Below, in pieces: positions 40,043 through 50,216 of a stretch of DNA of 64,000 nt. The notes beneath the pieces are model-generated. The model did no database searches, was not told where the DNA came from, and saw nothing but the letters and a program-made list of their open reading frames with translations. The stretch is from Paramecium octaurelia (taxonomy: Eukaryota; Ciliophora; Oligohymenophorea; Peniculida; Parameciidae). Where the stretch lies: NCBI GenBank assembly GCA_905182995.1, contig CAJJDP010000033.1, positions 455,952 through 519,951 of the forward strand. Direction: 5' to 3'. The stretch's first letter is position 1, and every line of letters begins with the position of its first letter. The position numbers and the translations under genes were made by a program.

Positions 40043-41149
40043 TCATAATCCTAGAGATGTTTCTAAATTTTTGATGCACTTTAGACTACTAAAATCCTCA
40101 GATGATCCGTCTTCTTTGACTGCAAAGAAACATCTGGTTTCAGCATGATCTGGATGCTATCCAACAGTAAAGTGTTTCAATCCATTAAGTTTTTAATCCC
40201 TCTTATCGTGATATTACAATAAGGACACAAGCATTGAGTGATATGGTTCTTTCAATGGAACATTATTTTCAGATCTAGCTAAGATAGTTTTGAAAATGTT
40301 CTTCAATTAAGAAATATCTCTATACTAAATAAATTAATTAATGGATTACTTTTTGATTATGAAATACAATATCCTTTTTTTATTTTCTTTATTCGTATTT
40401 CTTATTGCCTCCCTTGCCAGCACCACCATGAGCAAAGGTTTCCTTGGCTCTTTTTATAATAGTCTCATAATGTTTTCCATGATGTGCCCAGAATTATGTT
40501 AAATCATCTCCATTTGTTACATGAATCTCCAATTAGTGCTCTCCAATCTTGATACCCTCTGAAGTCAAACGAACTATGTTTTCTTCAGGTGTTCTAGGTT
40601 TAGATAGAGCAAAGTTGCCTTCAGTCTTACCATATCTGACATATGGAGAACTGATATTATGTTATTTCATTAGAGCCTCTGTGATTTGAGTCCAACTGAC
40701 TGAGACACCTGCTGGGGCTTTGACTGTAAATATGAGTGGTTCGAAATTATGATAGGGATTGTCAATGACTTCTTCTTAAGGTTTTTCTTCCTATTATTAT
40801 TGTGCAGCCACTGCCTCACCGCTGTTAGTCTTTACTTTTTTATTGGTTTGAGTAATATTTAATTCTGGTAAAGGCTTATTGTTTGATCTTCTAACACCTA
40901 ATATGTTTTGGATAAGAGAATACTTGTTTGATCTGGACCTAATTCAACTTCAGTTGATGTTTTGATTGCTTCAACAAGTTATTCTTGTGTAACTTTCATT
41001 TACTTAACCTTATTGCACTTAAGAATAAATTAGAGCTAGAGATAACCATCTTAGCTTTGACTAATCTATTTGTGGAAGAATTCGTCTTGGGATAGGTTTT
41101 TATCTGATAAATAATACTCGACTTGTCTCTTAATTTCTTCAATACTCAT
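40043..41149 (-). CDS. La-motif RNA-binding protein fused to a DCL (DUF3223) domain
   Basis: About 345 residues. The N-terminal La motif is clear: MSIEEIKRQVEYYLSDKNLS, then FFHKQI, LILKCNKVKQM and, after a 26-nt intron, VRRSNNKPLPELN, the La-family R-R-S-x-x-K-P-L-P-E end. A Gln/Glu linker leads to a fold like the C-terminal La/xRRM (FEPLIFTVKAPAGVSVSWTQ ... GDDLTQFWAHHGKHYETIIK). A 25-nt intron precedes a third part, DISQLKNIFKTILARSENNV with PLKEPYHSMLVSLLQYHDKR, FTVGQHPDHAETRCFFAVKE and DGSSEDFSSLKCI. This is the DCL/DUF3223 pattern known from plant DCL and Pol IV/V tails. Classical RRM1 appears absent. La proteins bind UUU-OH RNA ends; p65-type La proteins serve telomerase in ciliates. 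Confidence 0.82.
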
Positions 41150-41354
41150 AATTCTTTCTCTTTTTTTATGCAATTTAATTAATTAATTTTTATATATTTT
41201 ACACATTTGAATGATGAAAAAAAGAATTATATGATTATTTAAATTTAGAAATGTTATATTAATTCAATCACTTTAAAAACTGACCACCAAATCAAGTTTA
41301 ATAAATATTTGAAGAATTAAAACAAAATAGAAATATGATTCAAACTATTTAAAT

Positions 41355-41492
41355 TCACATCCGATTTCTTTCTTAAATTTCTTACAATTCTGCGGCAATC
41401 AAGTTCAAATTCTATATAATTGATGTCATATTTTTTATAAATAAAGATTTTGGACTCAATGATGAATATCTAAATATTGTATTTGAATTCAT
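41355..41492 (-). CDS. possible 45-residue microprotein
   Basis: A short frame, MNSNTIFRYSSLSPKSLFIK followed by NMTSIIQNLNLIAAELQEIQ and ERNRM, ends at TGA. It sits alone in the 386-base spacer between the La-motif gene and the AP180-like gene. The amphipathic C-terminal half looks protein-like. No homologue is known to me and it may be longer through a small intron. The rest of the spacer is AT-rich and should hold two divergent promoters. Confidence 0.3.
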
Positions 41493-41535
41493 TGAAGAGG
41501 AGCAGTGAAATATTTAACTTATTATAATATTAAAT

Positions 41536-42860
41536 ATGTTAAAAATATTTAGAAACCTTTCACTAATATCAAAGGATGAATTCGACTATTCTCTTTACTA
41601 ATGTACCTCAAGTGAAAATGGGGATGTTCCAAAACCAAAATACATGAAAGTACTTTTGATTCTTATATAGCCTATCATCGAATGCTTAAAAGGTTAAGAT
41701 TAAAAGATTTTACCTTTGGATGCATTTAATAAATTCTACGATATCTTATGCCAGATCCAATACAACAAATGGATAAGTGCCTTAAAAATTGGCTATGTCT
41801 TGCATTACTGCTTAGAAGTATATTCAATTTTTTATGTATATTATCAAAGAAATAATGTAACATCTTTGTTGATGCGGTCTGCAACAATCATCTCTATGAT
41901 AAAATCAAAAATAAGTAATAAAAGAAGCCGGAAGATCCGATTGCATAGTTGCACATCAATATCGTTTAAAACCTCTATTCATACCTTTAAATTAGATATG
42001 AGAATTATCTGTTTTTCCTAAATGCTCTTTCTGATTTTGAAGAAAAAGAAGAATATCAAAAAACCTTTATCATCCACAAAATCGTGTCTACCATTCAGGT
42101 CTTAGTCAAAATCTACAAAGATTTAGATATTTCTTTAACAAAATTTCAAAACATAGATGTTACTAAACGTGTCTGTGTACAACTCCTAAATGATCTTTAT
42201 TTCTTCTATCCTAAAGTGCAAGTGTACTTACAATCTCACATCAATCAAATGCTGTAAATGGAAAGCGAACATTCAATGAAATTATATCAAGTCTATACTG
42301 AAACTCTTAGATTGGGGAGAAGTGTAACACAAATGCTAAAATTGTGTAATGAAGTTACTGCAATCCAAACCTTCCCCCAACTTACATTATTTACTGTTGA
42401 ATAAAATATTAATCGACAAATTGAGTTACACTTTAAAGAATAGAAAAGGCAACCCAGCCCGATTAAATTTGATATAATTAAATTTGATGACGAAAATCTC
42501 TTTGAACAATTCAAAGAAGACCAAATCACCACTCCTAAAGTTCTTCAACAATTCTAAAAAATGGTAACCTAACTAACAGAAATCCAGGAACCTGAGCCAG
42601 ATTAAATTGAGTTTCGAATCTCTCACAAACCAAAAACTGAAAGATAATTACAACAATTCAAAGTCAAAAAATCAGAATCTAATGAACAATCTATGGTACA
42701 ATCTATCATTTCAACATCAGATAATGGTTCCAGCATAAGGAACATTTAATTCAGCCATCAAAATAGCTTTAGAAATGAATTTTTCACTCAATCTGAAAGT
42801 CCATTAAATTTCATTGATTTTTCTCATTAGTAATATCATCAATCAAAAAAGAAACAATGA
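41536..42860 (+). CDS. ANTH-domain endocytic adaptor (AP180/CALM-like)
   Basis: About 415 residues. The start MLKIFRNLSLISKDEFDYSL leads to QCTSSENGDVPKPKYMK, then a 21-nt intron and the ANTH core: PIIECLKGQDQ, FYDILCQIQYNKWISALKIG and YVLHYCLE. This corresponds to the ANTH helices with K-x-x-H and the W-x-x-x-L-K-x-L-x-x-x-H motif that bind PI(4,5)P2. A second intron of about 32 nt follows. Helices continue to YQVYTETLRLGRSVTQMLKL. The C-terminal tail is polar and Ser/Gln-rich (FIDFSHQQYHQSKKKQ), as in clathrin assembly proteins. I see no clear clathrin box, only Phe-containing short motifs such as SFRNEFF. It should act in clathrin-dependent uptake at the parasomal sacs. Confidence 0.72.
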
Positions 42861-42883
42861 TCAATAAATTTTTGGTTATTTTT

Positions 42884-43090
42884 ATGAAATTATTAAAAAT
42901 ATAACATCATCCTTATTCTCTTAGTTTGGCATAAGTAAGCACTTTCGCTGATCAATTTCTGACATTAGAAAAGAAAATGAAGCACTTTTACTGTAGTACA
43001 AATACTATTAGAAAATCTTAAATGCTATTTTCTTGTATCTTATCAAGAAAAGCAAGAAAAGAGAATTTCAAGTGCAAAAGCAGTAATTGA
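42884..43090 (+). CDS. possible small ORF, 68 residues
   Basis: A frame of 69 codons starts MKLLKIQHHPYSLSLAQVST and ends basic (SRKARKENFKCKSSN). It lies in the 324-base spacer 24 bases after the ANTH gene. It contains GTAAGC and TAG pairs that could be introns. No family is recognised, and it may be non-coding spacer. Confidence 0.2.
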
Positions 43091-43184
43091 GAAACAATGC
43101 ATGATCATAGTAGATTGAATAATAAAAATAAGTGCTCATTTATTTATTATATTTATTATTTAATTTATATTACCGTTAACTCAA

Positions 43185-43890
43185 ATGAACTAATTTGCCA
43201 ATTATTTAGAATATTACACTCAAAGAGACCTCCCATTCAGTTAGAGATCTCCGAAGGTCAAAGATGCAAAGAAGGAATGGAATTTCAGTCCTTAATTTAG
43301 TCCTCATCGATCTAGATACAACATAAATGACACATAATTAGATATTGAACCTTAAATCTCAAGGCTAGCTATGAATAACAAGATAAAATAGAGAAACAAA
43401 ATAGAGGATAAGGAAAATTTAATAAATCGATAAAATGTTGTGTTAAACTAGTAGATGAAAAAATGTTAAAAAATAATGAGTCCTCGAAAAGAAAAGAAGA
43501 ATTCAATAGACAGTTCGTATTTATTACCAATAGATCAAATCTTAACTATTAGTATATAGTCATCTACAGATGAGAATATTGTGTAGATTGATTCTGTCAA
43601 AAAATAATCAGATAACACAATAAACAATTACTAAGTTCAAGAATTCGATAATGATTCTTATTTCAATGATAGTATGCGTAAGTCTTTTAAAAAGATCAAA
43701 ATTTAAGATGATTATTCAAGAGTAAGTTATATAATTATGAATTTCCAAGGATTACAATAAACAATTAAGGCTGGAGGATGATTTCGAATAAATTAATAGT
43801 TTTAGATAACATATCCAAACGCCAAGATAATAATAGATGAAGAACATCAGTTTTGTAATGTATAAGAAACAAGTGGAGGGAAGATTTTGA
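43185..43890 (+). CDS. uncharacterised polar protein
   Basis: 225 residues in two exons, from MNQFANYLEYYTQRDLPFSQ to YKKQVEGRF, with a 28-nt intron near 43720 that ends AAG. The composition is Asn/Gln/Ser/Lys-rich, with several possible proline-directed sites (QRSPKVK, NFSPQFSPHRSR, IMSPRKEKK). Most is probably disordered, apart from a C-terminal helix. No domain is recognised. The SP-rich N-terminus could be a substrate of cyclin-dependent or MAP-type kinases, which is inference only. It is convergent with the CID gene, 33 bases away. Confidence 0.6.
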
Positions 43891-43923
43891 ATGTATTTAG
43901 TTAAATTATTAAATTTCTTTGAT

Positions 43924-44783
43924 TCATTCACTATAGTATTCATTTTGGATCCTCTTCTCCTTTCTACTCCTCAATTCCTAGATTCTTAATACAAGATATT
44001 TCATATCAATTAAACTTTTTGAATGGGTTTTATCTAAATCTTTTAATTTATCTAGAATATCCTTGATAACTAATTTTCTATATTTTAGAACACTTTCAAC
44101 TGATTTAGAATATTGTTCTAGCAAGGAATCATACAAATTCAATTTGTCTTAAGCTCCACAATTAATTAGTTCATCCAGTCTTAATTGATATTCATTGGTT
44201 TATTACAATCGAATTTATAGTTCCTGAAAAGTAGTTCGAAATTTATATACTTTATAGTTTTTAGCAAAATTAACAAGGAACAGAGATGGGGCAAACTGAT
44301 TTTTGAATTTCTCTTTTTGTGTTTTAGATGGTTCAATAGTTTCAAGCATGCTTTAGACTTCTGGTTTTGTGAATAATTGTTTTTCATCCCATTATTTTAT
44401 TAAGTCTTTGACTTATGATTTTAGTTCTTGAGTCCAATTGTAATCTTAGAGTAAACCTAAGGCTTTGATAATTTATTTTTTTAATGCATCACTCATTGAA
44501 GTGTCTGAAAATATGATTAAAATTTACATGATCCTTGGAATCTGATGACAGATTCCACTACTCTTTGTGCCATGTAGAGTAAGGATACGATAACTTTATC
44601 TCCATCCACATTTCCTTTAGCAAAGTGAAAATGGTTGGACCACTCTTCGCAAAGAGAATATTAAGAGTTTTGATCATTGCTATGTCTAATGTAGAAGCGG
44701 GCTGCTTCATCAATGTGAGATTGTGACAAGTGGATGTTATTCAGAAGTTGACTGAGAGAGACTATGTTGATGGTATTGATCAT
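43924..44783 (-). CDS. CID-domain protein, RPRD1/Rtt103-like
   Basis: About 275 residues, two exons. Exon 1 starts MINTINIVSLSQLLNNIHLS then QSHIDEAARFYIRHSNDQNS, EEWSNHFHFAKGNVDGDKVI and VSLLYMAQRVVE. A 23-nt intron (GTAAATTTTA to TTTCAG) leads to SYTSMSDALKKQIIKALGLL and QSQVKDLIKQWDEKQLF. Those eight helices fit a CTD-interacting domain: a helix pair with S-x-x-x-I-x-x-A, W...N, a Y-x-A-N-D-like turn and a final W-x-x-x-x-x-F/L-F helix. The C-terminus is a coiled coil (LKDLDKTHSKSLIDMKYLVL), like the CREPT region of RPRD1. The family binds the Pol II CTD during termination. Exon 2 alone looks like a gene starting MSDAL, but the splice joins the frames. Confidence 0.65.
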
Positions 44784-44908
44784 TTTGAAGTGGGATAATT
44801 TAATATTAAGAAATTGAAGAGATATGGGGGGTTAGATTAAACATATATATTTTATTGATATAAATTTAATAACAGATAAATTTTATTAACAAATTTACTT
44901 GTTTTTCA

Positions 44909-46220
44909 ATGAATGATTAAACACCCATTAAGGAAGTCGATCTCAACAAATAGTCATGGACCAGTCCAAAAGACAAGAGCGATCGTGTATAGATTTGATT
45001 TGTAATTGTAGTTTATTCCTCGTAATGTGTAATCGAATCTGTATCAGTTATTCATGAGTGAAGAGAATAGTTAAGGCACACTTTACAACAATTTGCTTCA
45101 ATCCTCCATTCTAGGAAAATCACCTGCAGTTAATTAAAAGCTTTTCAATTATAAAACAGAAAACAAATAGAACGAAATGAATAAAATAATTAATAATGGA
45201 TTAAAGTATTCAGCAACTCCGACAAAGGTTGAACCTGAAAAACCACCAAGGAAAATCAACAAACGTCCTTATAAAATCTTGGAGGCTGAGAATCTATAGG
45301 ATGACTTTTATCTAAACCTCTTGGATTGGTCACCTTTTAATGCTTTGGCAGTGGGACTAGAAAATTCTGTATTGATTTGGTCAGGTCATACTTCCAAGGT
45401 ATCTCGCCTATGCACTCTTGAAGATCCAGACATGGTTTGTAGTGTGGCTTGGTCATAACGTAATCAACATCTTTCAGTAGGAAATAGCATGGGAGAAGTT
45501 GAAGTCTGGGATGTTGTAAAATAGAAAGTCATCAGAAAGTGGAATGGACATCAAGGAAGAATTGGGTCATTGGCATGGAACAATTATTTATTGGCTACTG
45601 GAAGCAGAGATCGTAATATCTTGGTTAGAGATGTCAGAAGTCCAAATGAATCAATTCAAAAATATGTTGGACATAAGTAAGAAATCTGTGGTTTGAAGTG
45701 GTCATTTGATGAACAACTATTGGCATCTGGTGGCAATGACAATAAGTTGTATATATGGTCATTAAAAAATCAAGGTGAATTCACTCATTTCTCATAACAT
45801 TAGGCAGCAGTGAAAGCTATAGGATGGTCACCTCATCAACACAATATTGTGGCTTCAGGAGGAGGTACTGCCGATAGATGCATTAGATTCTTTAATACTT
45901 AAACCTTAGAACAAGTCGATTGTATTGACACTGGATCGTAAGTGTGTAATTTAATGTTCTCTAAGAATTCTAATGAATTAGTTTCAACTCACGGATATTC
46001 TTTAAATTAAATAATTGTTTGGAATTATAATAATATGTCTAAAGTAACTACCCTGACAGGCCACACCCAAAGAGTTCTCTATTTGAGCGGTTCACCATGT
46101 GGTTAAAACATAGTAACAGGAGCAGGAGATGAGACTCTTCGATTTTGGAATGTATTTCCTTAATCTGCTTCTAAAAACGATCATGGAATCACTAGAGCAG
46201 AGACAATCGATTTACGTTGA
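44909..46220 (+). CDS. Cdh1/Fizzy-related WD40 activator of the APC/C
   Basis: About 425 residues. Exon 1, [20 protein letters not shown], joins through a 25-nt intron to give [20 protein letters not shown], a C-box-like motif. Before the propeller is [20 protein letters not shown] then [20 protein letters not shown], nearly the Cdh1 signature. Seven WD repeats follow ([97 protein letters not shown]). The C-terminus is AETIDLR: the usual terminal Ile-Arg is Leu-Arg here. Cdh1 recruits KEN- and D-box substrates for ubiquitination in late mitosis and G1. It is the only APC activator in the window. Confidence 0.92.
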
Positions 46221-46270
46221 TAATACTATTCCTATATTACTTTTTTAAGTTATTAAATCTTTAAATTATA

Positions 46271-49200
46271 ATGTCCGTCAAAGTGGCAGTCAGAGTAAGG
46301 CCTTACAATGCTCGTGAACTTGAGCTGAATTGCTAATTGTGTGTGGCTATGAATGGTCCAACCACAATATTGTTAGGTATAGAATTTATGTAAGACCAAA
46401 AGATATCGAGGATCCAAAGAAAAATAGAGATTTTGCTTTTGATTATTCTTTCTGGTCTCATGATTCCTTTGAGAATGATGAAAACGGATACAGCAGAGCT
46501 ATTCCAGGAACTAAGTACGCCGACTAACAAATGGTGTTTGACACAGTTGGTTAAGAGATTTTAAATAATGCTTGGTAAGGTTATCATTGTTGTCTATTCG
46601 CATATGGTTAAACAGGAGTAAGAATCATTTTAATAATTAAGGCTGGTAAATCCTATTCGATGGTTGGTTATGGAGCAAATAAAGGTATCGTGCCTATCTC
46701 ATGTGAAGAGATCTTTAAACGTATTAAAAAAAATCCTGATTCTCAGTTAAGTATTCTGATTTGATTATCTCACCATTAGCTTATGAAGTGTAAGTCAGTA
46801 TGCTTGAAATTTACAATGAAAAGGTCCAGGATCTACTTGTACCAGTTCCAAAAAGACCAACTGGAGGTCTCAAAGTTCGAGAACACAAAGTTTATGGAGT
46901 GTATGTAGAAGGACTTACCAAATACCCTGTTGATTCCTACGAAGCCATCGAAGCTAAAATGGATGAGGGAAGCAAGCATAGGACTGTTGCTGCAACTTAA
47001 ATGAATGCCTCGTATATTATTCCATATTATCCAATAGATCTTCGAGAGCACACACTATCATATAGATTGAGTTTAAGGAAATTAAGAATGTTGATGGAAG
47101 AAAATCAGAGAAGCTGTCCGTTATCAATTTGGTTGATCTTGCAGGTTCCGAAAAAGTAGGGAAAACAGGAGCTTAGGGAGATCGTTTGAAAGAAGGTAAG
47201 CTTTGGTTATAATGGTTTATATAGCTGGTAATATTAACAAATCATTATCTGTTTTGGGATAAGTTATTGCAGCTTTGGCAGACAAGGCTATGGGCAAAGG
47301 GAAAAATGCAGTCGTTCCTTATAGAGATTCACAATTAACCAGAATCTTATAAAACGCCTTGGGAGGTAACTCTAAGACTCTGATGATTTGTGCTGTGAGT
47401 CCTGCCACCGACAACTACGAAGAAACCTTGAGTACTTTGAGATATGCAGATCAAGCCAAAAAGATTAAAAATTGTGCAGTTGTCAATGAAAGTGATGTCG
47501 ATAAGAAGTTAAGGGAATAACAAGAAGAAATACATTCACTAAAATAATAGTTGATGATGTTACAACAACAATTAAAAGGAGGTGTAATTAATCCAGAGAT
47601 GTTGAAACAATTGTCTTAAATCCAAGACGATATTGAAACCAACGAGACTATTATGTAAGAGAATTCTGAGTCATTCCAGTCCAAATTGTAGAAGTAAAAA
47701 TAGAAGGATGAGGAAGAAGATGATGAGGATATATAGAATGAAGGAATCAAAGAGCATCCTCATTTAGTAAATTTGAATGAAGATCCCTTACTCAATAGAA
47801 AGATATTGAAATCATTAAATTAAGAGGAAACTCACGTCGGAAGACCCAATGGAAATCCAACTCCTTAGATTGTTGTCAATGCTATGTGTGTACAGCCTAA
47901 TCATGCTGTTATCAGAAATAAGGATGGGGTTATTGAAATAAGTCCAATCACTAAAGAATGTGGGGATTTTATTTTTGTCAATGGTTCTCCTATCACAGGG
48001 CCAACTTTGCTTAATCATAATGACAGAATTATTTTCGGTACTACTACAACATTTTTGGTTCAAATACCAGGATCTGAATAAGTTGAATAGGGACCTGAAA
48101 TCGATTGGGAATTAGCTTAGTAGGAAATGCAAAAGAAGGAGGAAGAAAAGAGATAGGAATAATAGAAATTAGCAGAAAAGCAAGTACACGAAGAAATGCA
48201 AAGGAAGAAATAAGAACTAGAAGAGTAAAGAAAGGAGGAATAAAGATTATATGAAGAGCAAATGAAGAAGCAATAGGAAGATTTTGATAAAAAGATGAAG
48301 GCTTTGGAAGAACAAAACAAAGATATGTTGAATAGAGCTTTAATGGCTGAAGAAGAAAGAAAATTAATAGAAGAGAGGAAGAAATTAGAAGAAGAAACAT
48401 TACAAAAATAATTATAAAGAGAAAAGGCTAGGAAGTAATATGAAGATGAGGAAACTATGAAAAAATACAGAATTAAGGAAAAGAATTTTATTGAAAATAA
48501 ATTATAAAAGTATCTGCCTAAAGTATTAGAAGTCAATTTGATTGCTAAAGAACTTAAACGTAATGTTACATTGGAGGCAAGATTGAAATATGTTTATGCA
48601 GATGACCAAGAATATTCTTAATTTACAGAAGAAAACGCATAAAAAGGATAAATATAAATATAGGTTAACAACAAAGAGGAAGGATAAATATACTATTGGG
48701 ATTTACATAAGTTTTCGAATAGATATTATATAATAAAAGATTTATTGGAGAGATACTTCGAATCCAATCAATTATTATAATTGCCTAAAGATTAAGATCC
48801 TTTTTGGGATCCCCCTGAAGCAAGAGTAATTGGCTCTGGTTTCCTTAAATTATAAGCTTTAGCTTATTTAATGGACAATCCTTGCGATTTGACCCTTGTA
48901 GGAGAACACTTCTAATGCGGAACTCTGAAAGTCAATTTAATACCAACAGATGAAACTGGATAAAGAAATTTATCAGAAGATATTGAAGATGGAATAGAAC
49001 CTCCTGTGGAAGATCCCTCAGAGTTGGTTGGTAGAAGATTTGACTTTAGAGTTTCAATCGAAAGTGCACGATTACCTGAGAATCTATGCAAAGATACATA
49101 TGTTGAATATTCTATCTAAGTTGAAGAGAAAAAGAAAGAATCATTCAAAACAAAAACAGTATGAATTTATTCTTATATATTTAAGTTGGCTGGTGCTCAT

Positions 49201-49864
49201 CCAAATCCAATTTATAATTATGACTAGTAGCATACATTTGATTAACTATCGGAGACTTAGTTGAACTATTTGATTAATGGAACAGTAATAATTTATTTTT
49301 CTATTTCAGATATGCTTCAAAGTCTATGGATATGATGAAAATAAAAATAAAGATGTGAAAAAAAGGGAAATACCAGTTGAAAATCTAATCCCTTAGTAAT
49401 AGACTACCTAACAACAGCAATAAATTTAATAATAATCACAACAGCCAACTTAATAGGTAGATTAAGTTAAAAAGCAAGAAGAGCACATTGACATTTTGAC
49501 CAAAACAATTAATTAGACCAAAAACATCTAATAATAATAATAGGTCTCATAACAGCAACCTACTAAATAACCAACACAAACTAGCTAAGTTAAACCACCA
49601 ATAGAAAGTAAACTAATTATCTAAATTTTATTAGAATTCACTTAAAATTAACCTGTAACACAACCTATTAGCAGGTAATCCATTAAAGAATTTGAAGATC
49701 ATACTTCAGAACAATAACAAATGAAGGCTAAGTTATAATAGTAACAAATGAATGCTCAAAAGCCAAGAAGTTCATCCCAAGATAGAACACCTGCAATGAT
49801 GTCAAAAGGAAAACCTGATCCAAAGAAAGGAACTAAAAAAGACGATGGATGCAATATATTCTGA
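46271..49864 (+). CDS. kinesin-3 (KIF1/Unc-104 type) with FHA domain and C-terminal CAAX box
   Basis: About 1,160 residues. The motor starts [20 protein letters not shown]. The P-loop [15 protein letters not shown] is split by an intron at 46618-46641 that ends AAG. Other motor motifs are [58 protein letters not shown] and [15 protein letters not shown]. The insert and neck are of kinesin-3 type, and an FHA domain follows ([40 protein letters not shown]). A long coiled coil and a Q-rich low-complexity region come next. The protein ends [13 protein letters not shown], a CAAX sequence with upstream lysines. No PH domain, the usual kinesin-3 cargo module, is seen. Prenylation may replace it for membrane cargo binding. 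Confidence 0.9.
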
Positions 49865-50216
49865 TAAATACATAAATTCAATATTATCAGTAATCTTCAT
49901 AATTATTATTATTTATGAAATATTCCATTAGTTCGATCTCGGTCTAGAGGCACATATAATCATTTCCTATCGGTTAATACTTCCATTCTTCATAAACAAG
50001 AATTATGTAGCTGATTCCTCGTTTGGCCATAAATTTCCACATTAACAATTTCATCTTTAACTTCCCTTTTCTCCATGAACGCAATTTTAGACTCTAGAAG
50101 TTGATATATCTCAATAGAATAATAAAATAAATAATCTTTTAAATATTATTTTTATATGATGCTAATTTATCAACTACTTTGTTGCATTTAAATTTAAAAG
50201 CCTACTTCAAAATCCT
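49865..50216 (-). other. ambiguous minus-strand fragment, possible decayed or tiny gene
   Basis: Two overlapping readings look protein-like. One frame (about 50111-49925) gives FMEKREVKDEIVNVEIYGQT then RNQLHNSCL, TGA, RMEVLTDRK, TGA, LYVPLDRDRTNGIFHK. The other frame (MKLLMWKFMAKRGISYIILV ... FINNNNYEDY) is shorter but unbroken to its TGA. The first reads more like conserved protein and its TGA codons could be former Arg codons, so a recent pseudogene is plausible. I cannot assign a family to either. Confidence 0.25.

Noticed and set aside
43924-44496. Separate 190-residue gene starting MSDALKKQ
   Set aside because: A 23-nt intron joins it in frame to the upstream exon starting at 44783, and together they make a CID-like domain.
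48044-48536. Long minus-strand open frames rich in Ser, Phe and Leu
   Set aside because: They are antisense to the Glu/Lys-rich coiled coil of the kinesin-3 gene. The purine-rich coding strand leaves the other strand open by chance.
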